DNA from: Phycisphaerae bacterium
GTDB lineage: Bacteria; Planctomycetota; Phycisphaerae; UBA1845; CAIVHJ01
Direction: 5' to 3'
Assembly: GCA_022072405.1 (NCBI GenBank)
Contig: JAJVHX010000004.1
Span: 1 to 64,000 of the forward strand
Length of the DNA: 64,000 bases
In this document: positions 26,054 to 34,074 of the stretch, one piece after another
Position numbering within the stretch: the stretch's first letter is position 1
How the letters are laid out: every line of letters begins with the position of its first letter
The notes under the pieces: generated by a model
Seen by the model: only the letters and a program-made list of their open reading frames with translations
What the model was told of the DNA's origin: nothing
Database searches by the model: none
Position numbers and translations under genes: made by a program

Positions 26054-27111
26054 AGCAGCGGGTATTGATTATTGCCATGCTTCTGCTGGTTACCGGTTGT
26101 CAGCAACCGGCGGGGGAGATATTTCCGGTGATCGAACCGGCGGTTGTCTGGCCGGCGCCGCCCGAAGCGACGCGCATCCGACTGGTGGGTACGCTCAGCG
26201 ACAGCCGTGATCTGAAAGCGGAGCAATCGTCGTCGGAGATATTCAAGGCTGCGCTGCGTGGCCCGCGCCCGCCGATTACTTTGGCGGGGCCGCACGGAGT
26301 CGCTTTACTTGGCGATGTTCTGCTGGCTATTACCGACAGCGGCGCGGGTGCGGTGCATATCATCGATCTGCGGCAGCGCACCCACACGGTTACTTATGGC
26401 AGTGAGGAAGCCCGGCTGGCGGCGCCGGTCGGGGTCGTCTGGATGGGTGAACACCTGCTGGTCAGCGATGGTCAGCGGCATGAGATGTTCGAGTTTGAAC
26501 GTACCGGCCGATTGCTGCGGCGATTTGGTGAAACAATGCTGGTGCGACCGGTCGGTATGGCCTACGATGCCACCGGCGATGAGCTATATGTCGTTGACGG
26601 CGGAACCCATACCATTAAAGTCCTGCGCGGTTCAACCGGTGAATTGGTGCGTTCCTTCGGCCAGCGTGGCAGCGGGGCGGGTGAACTTAATTTTCCGACC
26701 CATATCGCCTTTGATGGAGAGGATCGCCTGGCGGTAGCGGATTCCGGAAATTTCCGAGTGCAATTGTTTAATCGCCGGGGTGAACTGCTGGCATCCATCG
26801 GCCGGAAAGGCGATGGGGCGGGCGACTTTGCTCTGCCCAAAGGGGTGGCCTTCGATTCCGCCGGTCGACTGTATGTGGTTGACGCTCAGTTTGAAAATTT
26901 CCAGATATTCGATCGTCAGGGGCGGCTGCTGCTGGCGGTCGGTGAAGAAGGCGTCGGGTTGGGGCAATTTTCGCTCCCGGCGGGTATATTTATCGACCAT
27001 AATAATCGTATCTGGGTGGCGGACTCCGCGAATCGTCGCCTGCAGGTATTTGAGATTCAGGCTGATCGGGTGAACGAGGCGGCACTGGTTGCGCAGCAGG
27101 GCGTGGATTGA
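26050..27111 (+). CDS. NHL-repeat beta-propeller lipoprotein 1
   Basis: 353 aa. The signal peptide ends in VTGC (Cys17). From about residue 75 there are six blade-like repeats, each with a 'GVA(F/L)D..G.LYV.D....V..F' pattern (GPHGVALLGD, RPVGMAYDATGDELYVVDG, FPTHIAFDGEDRLAVADS, LPKGVAFDSAGRLYVVDA, LPAGIFIDHNNRIWVADS), typical of NHL propellers. Its ATG overlaps the porin stop (ATGA), implying coupled translation. NHL proteins are recurrent neighbours of multiheme cytochromes in metal-reducing bacteria; here it could be a docking or assembly platform. Confidence 0.9.
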   Translation: MKQRVLIIAMLLLVTGCQQPAGEIFPVIEPAVVWPAPPEATRIRLVGTLSDSRDLKAEQSSSEIFKAALRGPRPPITLAGPHGVALLGDVLLAITDSGAGAVHIIDLRQRTHTVTYGSEEARLAAPVGVVWMGEHLLVSDGQRHEMFEFERTGRLLRRFGETMLVRPVGMAYDATGDELYVVDGGTHTIKVLRGSTGELVRSFGQRGSGAGELNFPTHIAFDGEDRLAVADSGNFRVQLFNRRGELLASIGRKGDGAGDFALPKGVAFDSAGRLYVVDAQFENFQIFDRQGRLLLAVGEEGVGLGQFSLPAGIFIDHNNRIWVADSANRRLQVFEIQADRVNEAALVAQQGVD

Positions 27112-27115
27112 ACTG

Positions 27116-28930
27116 ATGAGAATACGAGGGCGACAATTGAGCTGGAAGCAGGGCGCTGGATTGCTGTTGCCGGTGGTGGTGCTGGCAGGCGGCTGGTCGC
27201 TGGCGGTCTGGGCGGATGAATCGGTGGTGAATTCCAAGCATGATCTCTCAGCCCAGGGCCCCGGCCCGATCCGCGCCGTCAGCGAAGATGAGGTCTGTAT
27301 TTTCTGTCACACCCCGCACAACGCCGCTCCCCAAACACCGTTGTGGAATCGGGAGAATCCGCGGGTTTACTATCGCATTTATGAAAGCTCAACCACTGAT
27401 GCCCGCATTGATCAGCCCAGCGGCCCCTCGAAAATGTGTCTGAGCTGTCACGATGGATCGATGGCGCTGGGCAATGTACTGAGCCGGCCGGAAACCCATC
27501 CGATTGTGATGACGGCACGTACCATCCCGCCGGGGGAAGCGGACCTGACCAACGATTTGTCAGATGATCACCCGATCGGATTCCGCTATGATCGGGCGCT
27601 CTCCAATGTTGATCCGCAGATTAAAGCACCGGAACTGATCAGCCGGGAGCTGCCGCTGGGCATCCATAACGAAGTTCATTGCACCACCTGCCATGATCCG
27701 CACAACAATGAGCAGGGTGATTTTTTACGGGTGTCAGATAAGTATTCCGCCATCTGCCTGAGCTGTCATGATATGAATGGCTGGGAACACAGCTCGCACG
27801 CAGCCAGTCCCAAGCCGACGCTCGGCCGCAGCGTCGATCCGACCGAACCGCTCAAGTATCATTCCATTCGTGAAAACGGCTGCACCACCTGCCACAAGGT
27901 TCACTCCGCCCCGGAACGGGAACGGTTGTTGCGTTTCACGCGCGAGGAAGATAACTGCCTCAATTGTCATGACGGCAGTACCAGCACGGCGAACATCATG
28001 GCGGATATTCGCAAACGCTCTGCCCACCGGGTGGATGTGACCAACGATCGCCACGATCCGGATGAAGATGTTTTCAGCATGAAACGTCACGTGGAGTGTG
28101 CCGATTGCCACAACCCCCACGCAGTCAAAGCGGATCCCTTTGGCGTGGTGCAGGGGACGCAGGGGCGGCTGGTCAATGGCCCGCTGCTGGGTGTCAAGGG
28201 CATCTCCATTCATGGCCGCGAAGTGGAGGAATCCCGCTTTGAGTACGAGATCTGTCTCAAGTGCCACAGTGACAGCCTGAGCCGCTCCCGCCAGGCGATC
28301 AGCCGCCAGGTGACGCAGACCAACGCGCGGTTGCAGTTCCAGACCACCAATCCCTCGTTCCACCCGGTGGCGGGTCCGCGACGCAATAACGATGTGGTCA
28401 GCCTCATCCCGCCGCTGCGGGTCGGCAGCATGATCACCTGCACCGATTGTCACAACAGTGATAACGCCCGCTCCGCCGGCGGAACCGGGGCCAACGGCCC
28501 GCATGGTTCGTTGTTTGATCCTTTGCTGGTACGTAACTACTCGACGGACGATTTCACCATTGAAAGTGCTCAATCGTATGATCTCTGCTACGGCTGTCAC
28601 AACCGCGACAGCATCCTCAACGATGACAGCTTCCCGCTGCATCGCCGCCACATCGTTGATCTGCGCACACCCTGTTCGGCGTGCCATGATTCCCACGGGG
28701 TTTATCGCGGATCGGCTGGCGTGTCAGATCACGGCAGTCTGATTAATTTTGATCTGGAGATCGTAACGCCGGCGACCACCCCGACCGGTTCGCGGATCGA
28801 ATATCAGGATACCGGCCGGTTCTCCGGCAGTTGCACGCTGACCTGCCACAGTTTCAACCATGTCAACTTTCCCTATCAGGGTAATCGAGCCGGTCAACAA
28901 TCCAATACGACGCTGGGGGGGGATCGCTGA
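27116..28930 (+). CDS. 12-heme c-type cytochrome (doubled CXXCH type)
   Basis: 604 aa from the ATG at 27116, five bases after the preceding stop; a TTG nine codons upstream is possible. A signal peptide (to about VWA) is followed by eleven CXXCH motifs (CIFCH, CLSCH, CTTCH, CLSCH, CTTCH, CLNCH, CADCH, CLKCH, CTDCH, CYGCH, CSACH) and a final CX3CH (CTLTCH). Motifs of the form CTTCHDPHNN and CADCHNPHA, with CH-x-PH or CH-x-VH, are typical of doubled-CXXCH domains of porin-cytochrome and extracellular systems. It is the best candidate for the cytochrome that threads through the barrel or sits at its outer face. There is no lipobox. It shares a stop/start overlap with the next gene. Confidence 0.9.
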   Translation: MRIRGRQLSWKQGAGLLLPVVVLAGGWSLAVWADESVVNSKHDLSAQGPGPIRAVSEDEVCIFCHTPHNAAPQTPLWNRENPRVYYRIYESSTTDARIDQPSGPSKMCLSCHDGSMALGNVLSRPETHPIVMTARTIPPGEADLTNDLSDDHPIGFRYDRALSNVDPQIKAPELISRELPLGIHNEVHCTTCHDPHNNEQGDFLRVSDKYSAICLSCHDMNGWEHSSHAASPKPTLGRSVDPTEPLKYHSIRENGCTTCHKVHSAPERERLLRFTREEDNCLNCHDGSTSTANIMADIRKRSAHRVDVTNDRHDPDEDVFSMKRHVECADCHNPHAVKADPFGVVQGTQGRLVNGPLLGVKGISIHGREVEESRFEYEICLKCHSDSLSRSRQAISRQVTQTNARLQFQTTNPSFHPVAGPRRNNDVVSLIPPLRVGSMITCTDCHNSDNARSAGGTGANGPHGSLFDPLLVRNYSTDDFTIESAQSYDLCYGCHNRDSILNDDSFPLHRRHIVDLRTPCSACHDSHGVYRGSAGVSDHGSLINFDLEIVTPATTPTGSRIEYQDTGRFSGSCTLTCHSFNHVNFPYQGNRAGQQSNTTLGGDR

Positions 28931-29559
28931 TGAGGAAGAGTCGTTATTGGTTGTCGGCCTTGTTGCTGCTGGTCGGTAGTGCGACGCTCACGGTGGTCGG
29001 GGCGACCGATGCCCCGCATGCGAAACTGCCCGTGGTGGGGTTGAGCGGTTCGGCTCATGATTTCAGCAGTCAACAGTGGAGCGGCGGTGATCTGTGCATC
29101 GCCTGTCATGCGCAGGACCGAAGTGAATTTCCGGCTGAGGCTCCGTTATGGAACCCCTCGGCGGATTTCAATCGCACGTTTGCCGATGCCCTGCAGCCCG
29201 GGCGAGCGCGGGGCGATCTGCCCGGCCCGGGTACGATGACCTGCATGCGCTGCCATGACGGAACGATGGCGGGGGATATGTTCGGCGGCCTGACCGGTAC
29301 ATCGGCGAACCATAAACGCCACGCGGGTCTCTCCTCCACCAGCCACGGCGGCACCAATCATCCGGTGGGAATCGCCTATCCGCAGTTTGACGAGGATTTC
29401 CGGCCGCAGCATCAGGTCATCGCTGATGGCGTGCCGCTGCCCAACGGCCAGGTCGAGTGCACCTCCTGCCACGATCCGCATAATGAAGCCGGTCGGCCCT
29501 ACATGCTGGTCCGAAGCAATGAACGCAGCGCCCTCTGTCTTACCTGCCACAAGAAATAA
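28930..29559 (+). CDS. Tetraheme c-type cytochrome
   Basis: 209 aa with a cleavable signal peptide (about 1-25). It carries four CXXCH motifs (CIACH, CMRCH, CTSCH, CLTCH). The layout CIACH...PLWNPS...CMRCHDGTMAGD...HPVG...CTSCHDPHNE...CLTCHKK is a shortened copy of the N-terminal four-heme part of the preceding 12-heme protein (CIFCH...PLWNRE...CLSCHDGSMALG...HPIG...CTTCHDPHNN...CLSCH). This points to duplication of a four-heme module within the operon. Its ATG overlaps the previous stop (TGATG). A role as the small electron-entry or exit partner of the conduit is inferred. Confidence 0.92.
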   Translation: MRKSRYWLSALLLLVGSATLTVVGATDAPHAKLPVVGLSGSAHDFSSQQWSGGDLCIACHAQDRSEFPAEAPLWNPSADFNRTFADALQPGRARGDLPGPGTMTCMRCHDGTMAGDMFGGLTGTSANHKRHAGLSSTSHGGTNHPVGIAYPQFDEDFRPQHQVIADGVPLPNGQVECTSCHDPHNEAGRPYMLVRSNERSALCLTCHKK

Positions 29560-29566
29560 ATAGAAA

Positions 29567-30652
29567 ATGAAGAACGGGATATTGAATCTTCAGAAATGCC
29601 GGAAGAGTGGTCAATCTTCCATTTTTCTTTTTCCATTTACCTTTTTATTTTTCTCATTATTGTCCGGTTGTGCATCCACTCCGCCTCAGCCGCAGTGGAT
29701 TTATTATCCCGCTCCACCGGATGAAGCCCGCGTGGTGCGGGTGCTGTCCGCTCAGCGGTTGACCGATCTGCATCCACGGAAGGGTAACTGGGTGGAAATT
29801 TTTCGTGGTCGGCCGGCGAGTCCGTGGCTGGCTGCTCCGACGGCGGTGGTGCAACGCAACGATCTGCTTTATCTTCTCGACAGCGATCAGAATGTGGTGT
29901 GGGTCTGGAATCTGCACGATGGTACGTCACGGCGGATGGGAGATGATGGCAGCCTGAAGCAACCGGTCGGGCTGGCGGTGGATGACGACGGCCGTATTTA
30001 TGTCGCTGATGCCCAACGCCAGCGCGTGGTGATTTTTTCGGCCGGCGGTGAAAAACTCCGCGACCTGCAGCCGCCGGGCGAAGCGGTGCTGCCGATCGGC
30101 CTGGCCATTCATGGCCGGACCCTGTGGGTCAGCGACAGTCGCCGCCACCTGCTGCATCGCTACGATCTGCAGACAGATGCCTATCTGGGAACAGTGGGTT
30201 CAGCCGGGTCGGGTAAGGGACAATTCTCCTATCCCGCCGGTCTGGCGGTCGGGCCGGACGGGTTGATCTACGTTGCTGATCGGATGAATCATCGTGTCCA
30301 GTTGCTCGACGCGGAAGGCCACTATGTCCGCTCAATCGGCCATCCGGGCAATCGTTTTGGCAGCCTCGGAGAACCACGCGCCGTCGCCTTGAGCAGCAGT
30401 GGACTGGTAATGATCAGCGATGCGCAGTTTGGTTGCGTGCACATCTTTGACAGCCGGGGTCGGTTGCTGCTGGTGGTCGGCGGGCCGGGTGCTGTTCCGT
30501 CGATCACACCCATGCCCAACGGCCTCGCGGTCAGCAGCACCATCACACCCTCGCTGTATAAACGACTGCCCCCCGATTTTGAACCAACGCTCTTTTTCTG
30601 GGTCACCAGCCTGACCGGCAACAGACTCACCCTGTTCGCCGTTAGAGAATAA
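29567..30652 (+). CDS. NHL-repeat beta-propeller lipoprotein 2
   Basis: 361 aa. The leader ends in LLSGC (Cys35). Blades are seen from about residue 85 (QPVGLAVDDDGRIYVADA, LPIGLAIHGRTLWVSDS, YPAGLAVGPDGLIYVADR, EPRAVALSSSGLVMISDA), so it is a paralogue of the NHL lipoprotein at 26050. Both share the post-lipobox 'YYPAPP/WPAPPEA(R/T)' and 'EIF(R/K)' segments, which suggests that they bind the same kind of partner. It lies eight bases after the tetraheme gene and ends the operon. Confidence 0.9.
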   Translation: MKNGILNLQKCRKSGQSSIFLFPFTFLFFSLLSGCASTPPQPQWIYYPAPPDEARVVRVLSAQRLTDLHPRKGNWVEIFRGRPASPWLAAPTAVVQRNDLLYLLDSDQNVVWVWNLHDGTSRRMGDDGSLKQPVGLAVDDDGRIYVADAQRQRVVIFSAGGEKLRDLQPPGEAVLPIGLAIHGRTLWVSDSRRHLLHRYDLQTDAYLGTVGSAGSGKGQFSYPAGLAVGPDGLIYVADRMNHRVQLLDAEGHYVRSIGHPGNRFGSLGEPRAVALSSSGLVMISDAQFGCVHIFDSRGRLLLVVGGPGAVPSITPMPNGLAVSSTITPSLYKRLPPDFEPTLFFWVTSLTGNRLTLFAVRE

Positions 30653-30711
30653 TCCACGTAGGATCCTGCGATCCTGCCCGCTCGATGGCGCTAGTGGTTC
30701 CGAAACATCCA

Positions 30712-32103
30712 TTAATGGTTTATGTTGAGAATCACTTGAGTGGTTTTTTTTGCTTCGCGGATACAATCGTTAAGCGACACGCCATGCAGATAATTTCCCA
30801 CCAGGTGTACGCGGGGTAACCGGGGCAGCAGCGCTTCGATGCGGCGGACGCGCTCCGGATGGCCGAGGTGATATTGCGGAATGGCATGAGGGTAGCGGAC
30901 TGAGTTGGCGATAACCGGTTGGCCTTTGATCTGCAGCAGATTCCGCAAGGTGTTCAGAGCCAGCTCGACCAGTTCCTGATCGGTCTGCTGGGTGAGTTGC
31001 GGATGGCGACTGCCGCCGATAAAGACCCGCAGCAGTCGATGGCCGGGCGGAGCGTGCTGTGGAAAAATCGAATCAGCCCACAAGACCCCCATCAGGGGAT
31101 AATCCCGTTCGCTGGGCGGCACCAGATAACCGAACCCATGCAACGGGTGACCGAGGTTGCTGCTGCGAAAACCGAGGTTCAGCACCACCAGCGGTACGCT
31201 GACGATTTTCTGCAATTCGGCGGCGATGGTCCGGGCGGCAGGATTCGCGCTATTCTCCAATAGCTGTGCGGTGGTGTGGTGAGCAGTGGCGAAAATGAGT
31301 CGATCGGCTGCGAGTACCAGTTGTCTTCCCGCCGATTCATAATTCACTTCAATCATTTGGCCGGTTGATTGCCAACCGGTCACACGGCTGTTGACCTGCA
31401 ACCCATCGCCGAGATGTTTACCGATGGCTGAGGTCAGCGCCCCCAAACCACCGGTGATGCTGACCATTCCTTTCCATTTTCGGCGGGATTTTTTCGGGGC
31501 GGTGCGTTTGGCGAAGGGGCGGCTCAAACCATAAAGCAGCAACGAACGATGCTTCTGGTCGATTTCGGCAATCGTCGGGAAACAAGCCGGCAGGCTGAGT
31601 TGATAAACATCACCGCCGAAAATGCCGGATATCACCGCCCCGAAAACATGATCGGTCATTTCCCGGCCGACGTGGCGGTTAACAAAGTCAGCCAGGGTGG
31701 GTTCAGGGGTGTGCGGTCGCCGAGCCATAAACGGCTCGAGCAGCACGCGTAGTTTGGCTGGGAAACTGATCAGAGGCGTAGTCAGCATCGCCAACGGGTT
31801 GGTCGGTACGGCGAGCAATCGGCCGCCGCGGTAGATGTAACGAAGCTTGGCGGCCTTCCCAGCCGTGACCACCTCGATCGAACCTGCCAGTTCAGTCAGC
31901 AATTCTTCAAACGCCGGGTCGCGTACCAGGACGTTGAACGGTCCCTGCTCGAGCAGAAAACCCTGCTGCGCTATCGTGCGCGTGACACCACCGACAGTTG
32001 CTTCCGACTCGAGCAATGTCACACGTCGCCCGGCCCGTTGCATGTGCCACGCTGCGGTCAGCCCGCTGATACCGCCGCCAATGACTACTATATGTTCACT
32101 CAT
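30712..32103 (-). CDS. hemY: Protoporphyrinogen oxidase (HemY/PpoX family)
   Basis: A 463-aa FAD enzyme oxidising protoporphyrinogen IX to protoporphyrin IX, the penultimate heme step. The N-terminus has the dinucleotide-binding VIGGGISGLTAAW and the ESEATVGGVTRT segment of the flavin amine oxidase superfamily. The C-terminus has the expected GNYLHGVSLNDCI motif contacting FAD. I start at the ATG at 32103 (MSEHIVV); upstream ATGs add five residues before the FAD fold. It converges with the porin operon and is divergent from hemC. Classical HemY enzymes use O2, which contrasts with the oxygen-independent HemN of the same cluster; another electron acceptor is possible. Confidence 0.92.
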   Translation of the reverse strand: MSEHIVVIGGGISGLTAAWHMQRAGRRVTLLESEATVGGVTRTIAQQGFLLEQGPFNVLVRDPAFEELLTELAGSIEVVTAGKAAKLRYIYRGGRLLAVPTNPLAMLTTPLISFPAKLRVLLEPFMARRPHTPEPTLADFVNRHVGREMTDHVFGAVISGIFGGDVYQLSLPACFPTIAEIDQKHRSLLLYGLSRPFAKRTAPKKSRRKWKGMVSITGGLGALTSAIGKHLGDGLQVNSRVTGWQSTGQMIEVNYESAGRQLVLAADRLIFATAHHTTAQLLENSANPAARTIAAELQKIVSVPLVVLNLGFRSSNLGHPLHGFGYLVPPSERDYPLMGVLWADSIFPQHAPPGHRLLRVFIGGSRHPQLTQQTDQELVELALNTLRNLLQIKGQPVIANSVRYPHAIPQYHLGHPERVRRIEALLPRLPRVHLVGNYLHGVSLNDCIREAKKTTQVILNINH

Positions 32104-32168
32104 GAAATAACTCATCACGTCATGCTGACTGCTTGCGAGCAGGCATGATAACGCGATATCCTGTGGGG

Positions 32169-33092
32169 ATGAAGAGCCGACTGATATTAGGAACGCGTGG
32201 CAGCCTGCTGGCCCGGACCCAGTCGCAGTGGGTGGCGGATCGTCTGCAGGAAGTCTATCCTGGATTGACGGTGGAGCTCAAGATCATTCGCACCGCCGGT
32301 GATGTGGACCAGGTCAAATCTCTGCCGGAGATCGGCGGTAAGGGGCTGTTTACGCAGGAGCTGGACGAGGGGCTGTTGGCGGGTGAGATCGACATTGCCG
32401 TTCACAGCATGAAGGATCTGCCGACGGAGGTGACGGCAGGAATTGCCGTACTGGCAGTACCGGCACGTGAGACGACTGCCGATGCATTGATCAGCCGAGA
32501 AGGTCAGAAATTCCGGGAATTGCCGAAGGGGTCGCGGATCGGAACGGGCAGCCTGAGAAGATTAGCGCAGCTGCGTTATCAGCGACCGGAATTGGAATTT
32601 CACGATATTCGCGGAAACGTGGATACGCGATTGCGTAAACTCGACAGCAGCCAATATGAAGCGATCATTCTGGCTGGGGCTGGATTGCGGCGCCTGGGGC
32701 TGGAGGAACGCGTGACCGAATATCTGGATCAATACGATATTTTACCGGCGGTGGGGCAGGGGGCGCTGGCGGTGGCCGGTCGCTGTCATGATGTCGAGGT
32801 ACAAAGCCTGCTGACCAAAATCAATGACCCCGCGACCTGTCAGGCGGTCTGTGCCGAACGGGCCATGCTGGCTGCTTTGGGCGGCGGGTGTCATGTACCC
32901 ATCGCTGCACATGGTGTGGTGGTCGAGGGGCGGCTGCGACTGCGCGGGCTGGTGGCGGCGCCGGATGGGCTTCGGATCATTCGCGCGGAAGAGTGCGGGG
33001 CGCTGGATGCTGCGGTAGAAATCGGCGAAGCACTGGCCAGAGAACTGCTAAACCAAGGCGCCCGCGAACTGCTGAACTTCGGATCGCCCTAA
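32169..33092 (+). CDS. hemC: Hydroxymethylbilane synthase (porphobilinogen deaminase)
   Basis: A 307-aa cytoplasmic enzyme that polymerises four porphobilinogens into hydroxymethylbilane. Family blocks are GTRGSLLARTQSQWV (substrate-binding arginine), GGKGLFTQELDEGL, AVHSMKDLPTEV, the catalytic region IGTGSLRRLAQL, DIRGNVDTRL, LPAVGQGALAV, and GGGCHVPI with the cysteine that carries the dipyrromethane cofactor. The ATG at 32169 (MKSRLILG) gives the normal N-terminus; a second ATG at 32145 would add eight residues. hemD follows 49 bp downstream on the same strand. Confidence 0.95.
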   Translation: MKSRLILGTRGSLLARTQSQWVADRLQEVYPGLTVELKIIRTAGDVDQVKSLPEIGGKGLFTQELDEGLLAGEIDIAVHSMKDLPTEVTAGIAVLAVPARETTADALISREGQKFRELPKGSRIGTGSLRRLAQLRYQRPELEFHDIRGNVDTRLRKLDSSQYEAIILAGAGLRRLGLEERVTEYLDQYDILPAVGQGALAVAGRCHDVEVQSLLTKINDPATCQAVCAERAMLAALGGGCHVPIAAHGVVVEGRLRLRGLVAAPDGLRIIRAEECGALDAAVEIGEALARELLNQGARELLNFGSP

Positions 33093-33141
33093 AAGAGGGA
33101 TGGCCTCGGCTACGTCTCGTAACTCCGAATGAGTAACCACC

Positions 33142-33912
33142 ATGAAGGATTACCCGCTGGCTGGCCGCACCATCGTACTGACCCGCTCCGCTGAACAGAA
33201 TGCCGAACTGCAACAGGAGTTGGAATCCTGCCGGGGGCGGGTCATATCCTGCCCGATGATTGAACTACAACTGGTGAATGATCTCCAGCCTTTGAAACAG
33301 GCCTTGTGCAGTGGGACCTATCAATGGTTATTGCTGACCAGCGGACAGGCGGTCGAAGCCATCGGACAGGCCTTGGCGGGTGAAGCGGCGGCCGTTTTAT
33401 CGCGTTATCAGATCGCCGTCGTCGGCCCGGGTACCGGTACGAAAATCACTCGCCTGGGCGGCCATGTTCACTTTCTGCCCTCTCAGCATCACTTTGCCGC
33501 GCTATGTACCGAGTTGCTGCGCCAGTTTGACTTAATCGGTCAGGCTATGCTTTATCCCTGCGGCGACCTGGTTGAGTCCGCATCGGCAGATCCACTTCGC
33601 GCGGCTGGAGCGTGCGTTGATCTGCTGGTGGTCTATCGCAACCAGCCGCCGGAACGACTGGACCTGCAACCCCTGCAGCAGGCACTTGTACAGCAGCGTG
33701 TGGATGTCATTGTCTTGACCAGTCCCAGCGCGGTTCGTCATTTCTTCAGCCGGATTTCACCCGCCACGATTCCGCCTCAGGCAACCCTGGTGACTATCGG
33801 TCCGCGGACCAGTGCGGCGGTCCGGGAGTTTTTTGGCGGAGCGCTGGTCGAAGCGGAACGGGCTGATCAGACAGGTATCGTGCAGGCTATCCGTGTGGCG
33901 GTGAACAGTTGA
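33142..33912 (+). CDS. hemD: Uroporphyrinogen-III synthase
   Basis: 256 aa. It closes the linear tetrapyrrole with inversion of ring D. HemD proteins are poorly conserved; the call rests on the family pattern (LAGRTIVLTRS at the start, WLLLTSGQAVEAIG, AVVGPGTGTKI, LYPCGDLV, DVIVLTSPSAVRHF, VTIGPRTSAAVREF) and on its place directly after hemC. Length and two-lobed layout fit. The start ATG at 33142 is the only good one. Confidence 0.88.
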   Translation: MKDYPLAGRTIVLTRSAEQNAELQQELESCRGRVISCPMIELQLVNDLQPLKQALCSGTYQWLLLTSGQAVEAIGQALAGEAAAVLSRYQIAVVGPGTGTKITRLGGHVHFLPSQHHFAALCTELLRQFDLIGQAMLYPCGDLVESASADPLRAAGACVDLLVVYRNQPPERLDLQPLQQALVQQRVDVIVLTSPSAVRHFFSRISPATIPPQATLVTIGPRTSAAVREFFGGALVEAERADQTGIVQAIRVAVNS

Positions 33913-34074
33913 TGGGTAATGGTATCATTTCACCGAGCCGCGACCGTAAGGGAGCGGTCTTCAACAGGGTGGGTTTTAATTTGGGTTCAAACGATACCAG
34001 TACCAGTTGATGGGTATCAATTGTCAACTTGCGGAAACAGCGTATACTGGTGGTTTTCACGGAATATCGGGAAG

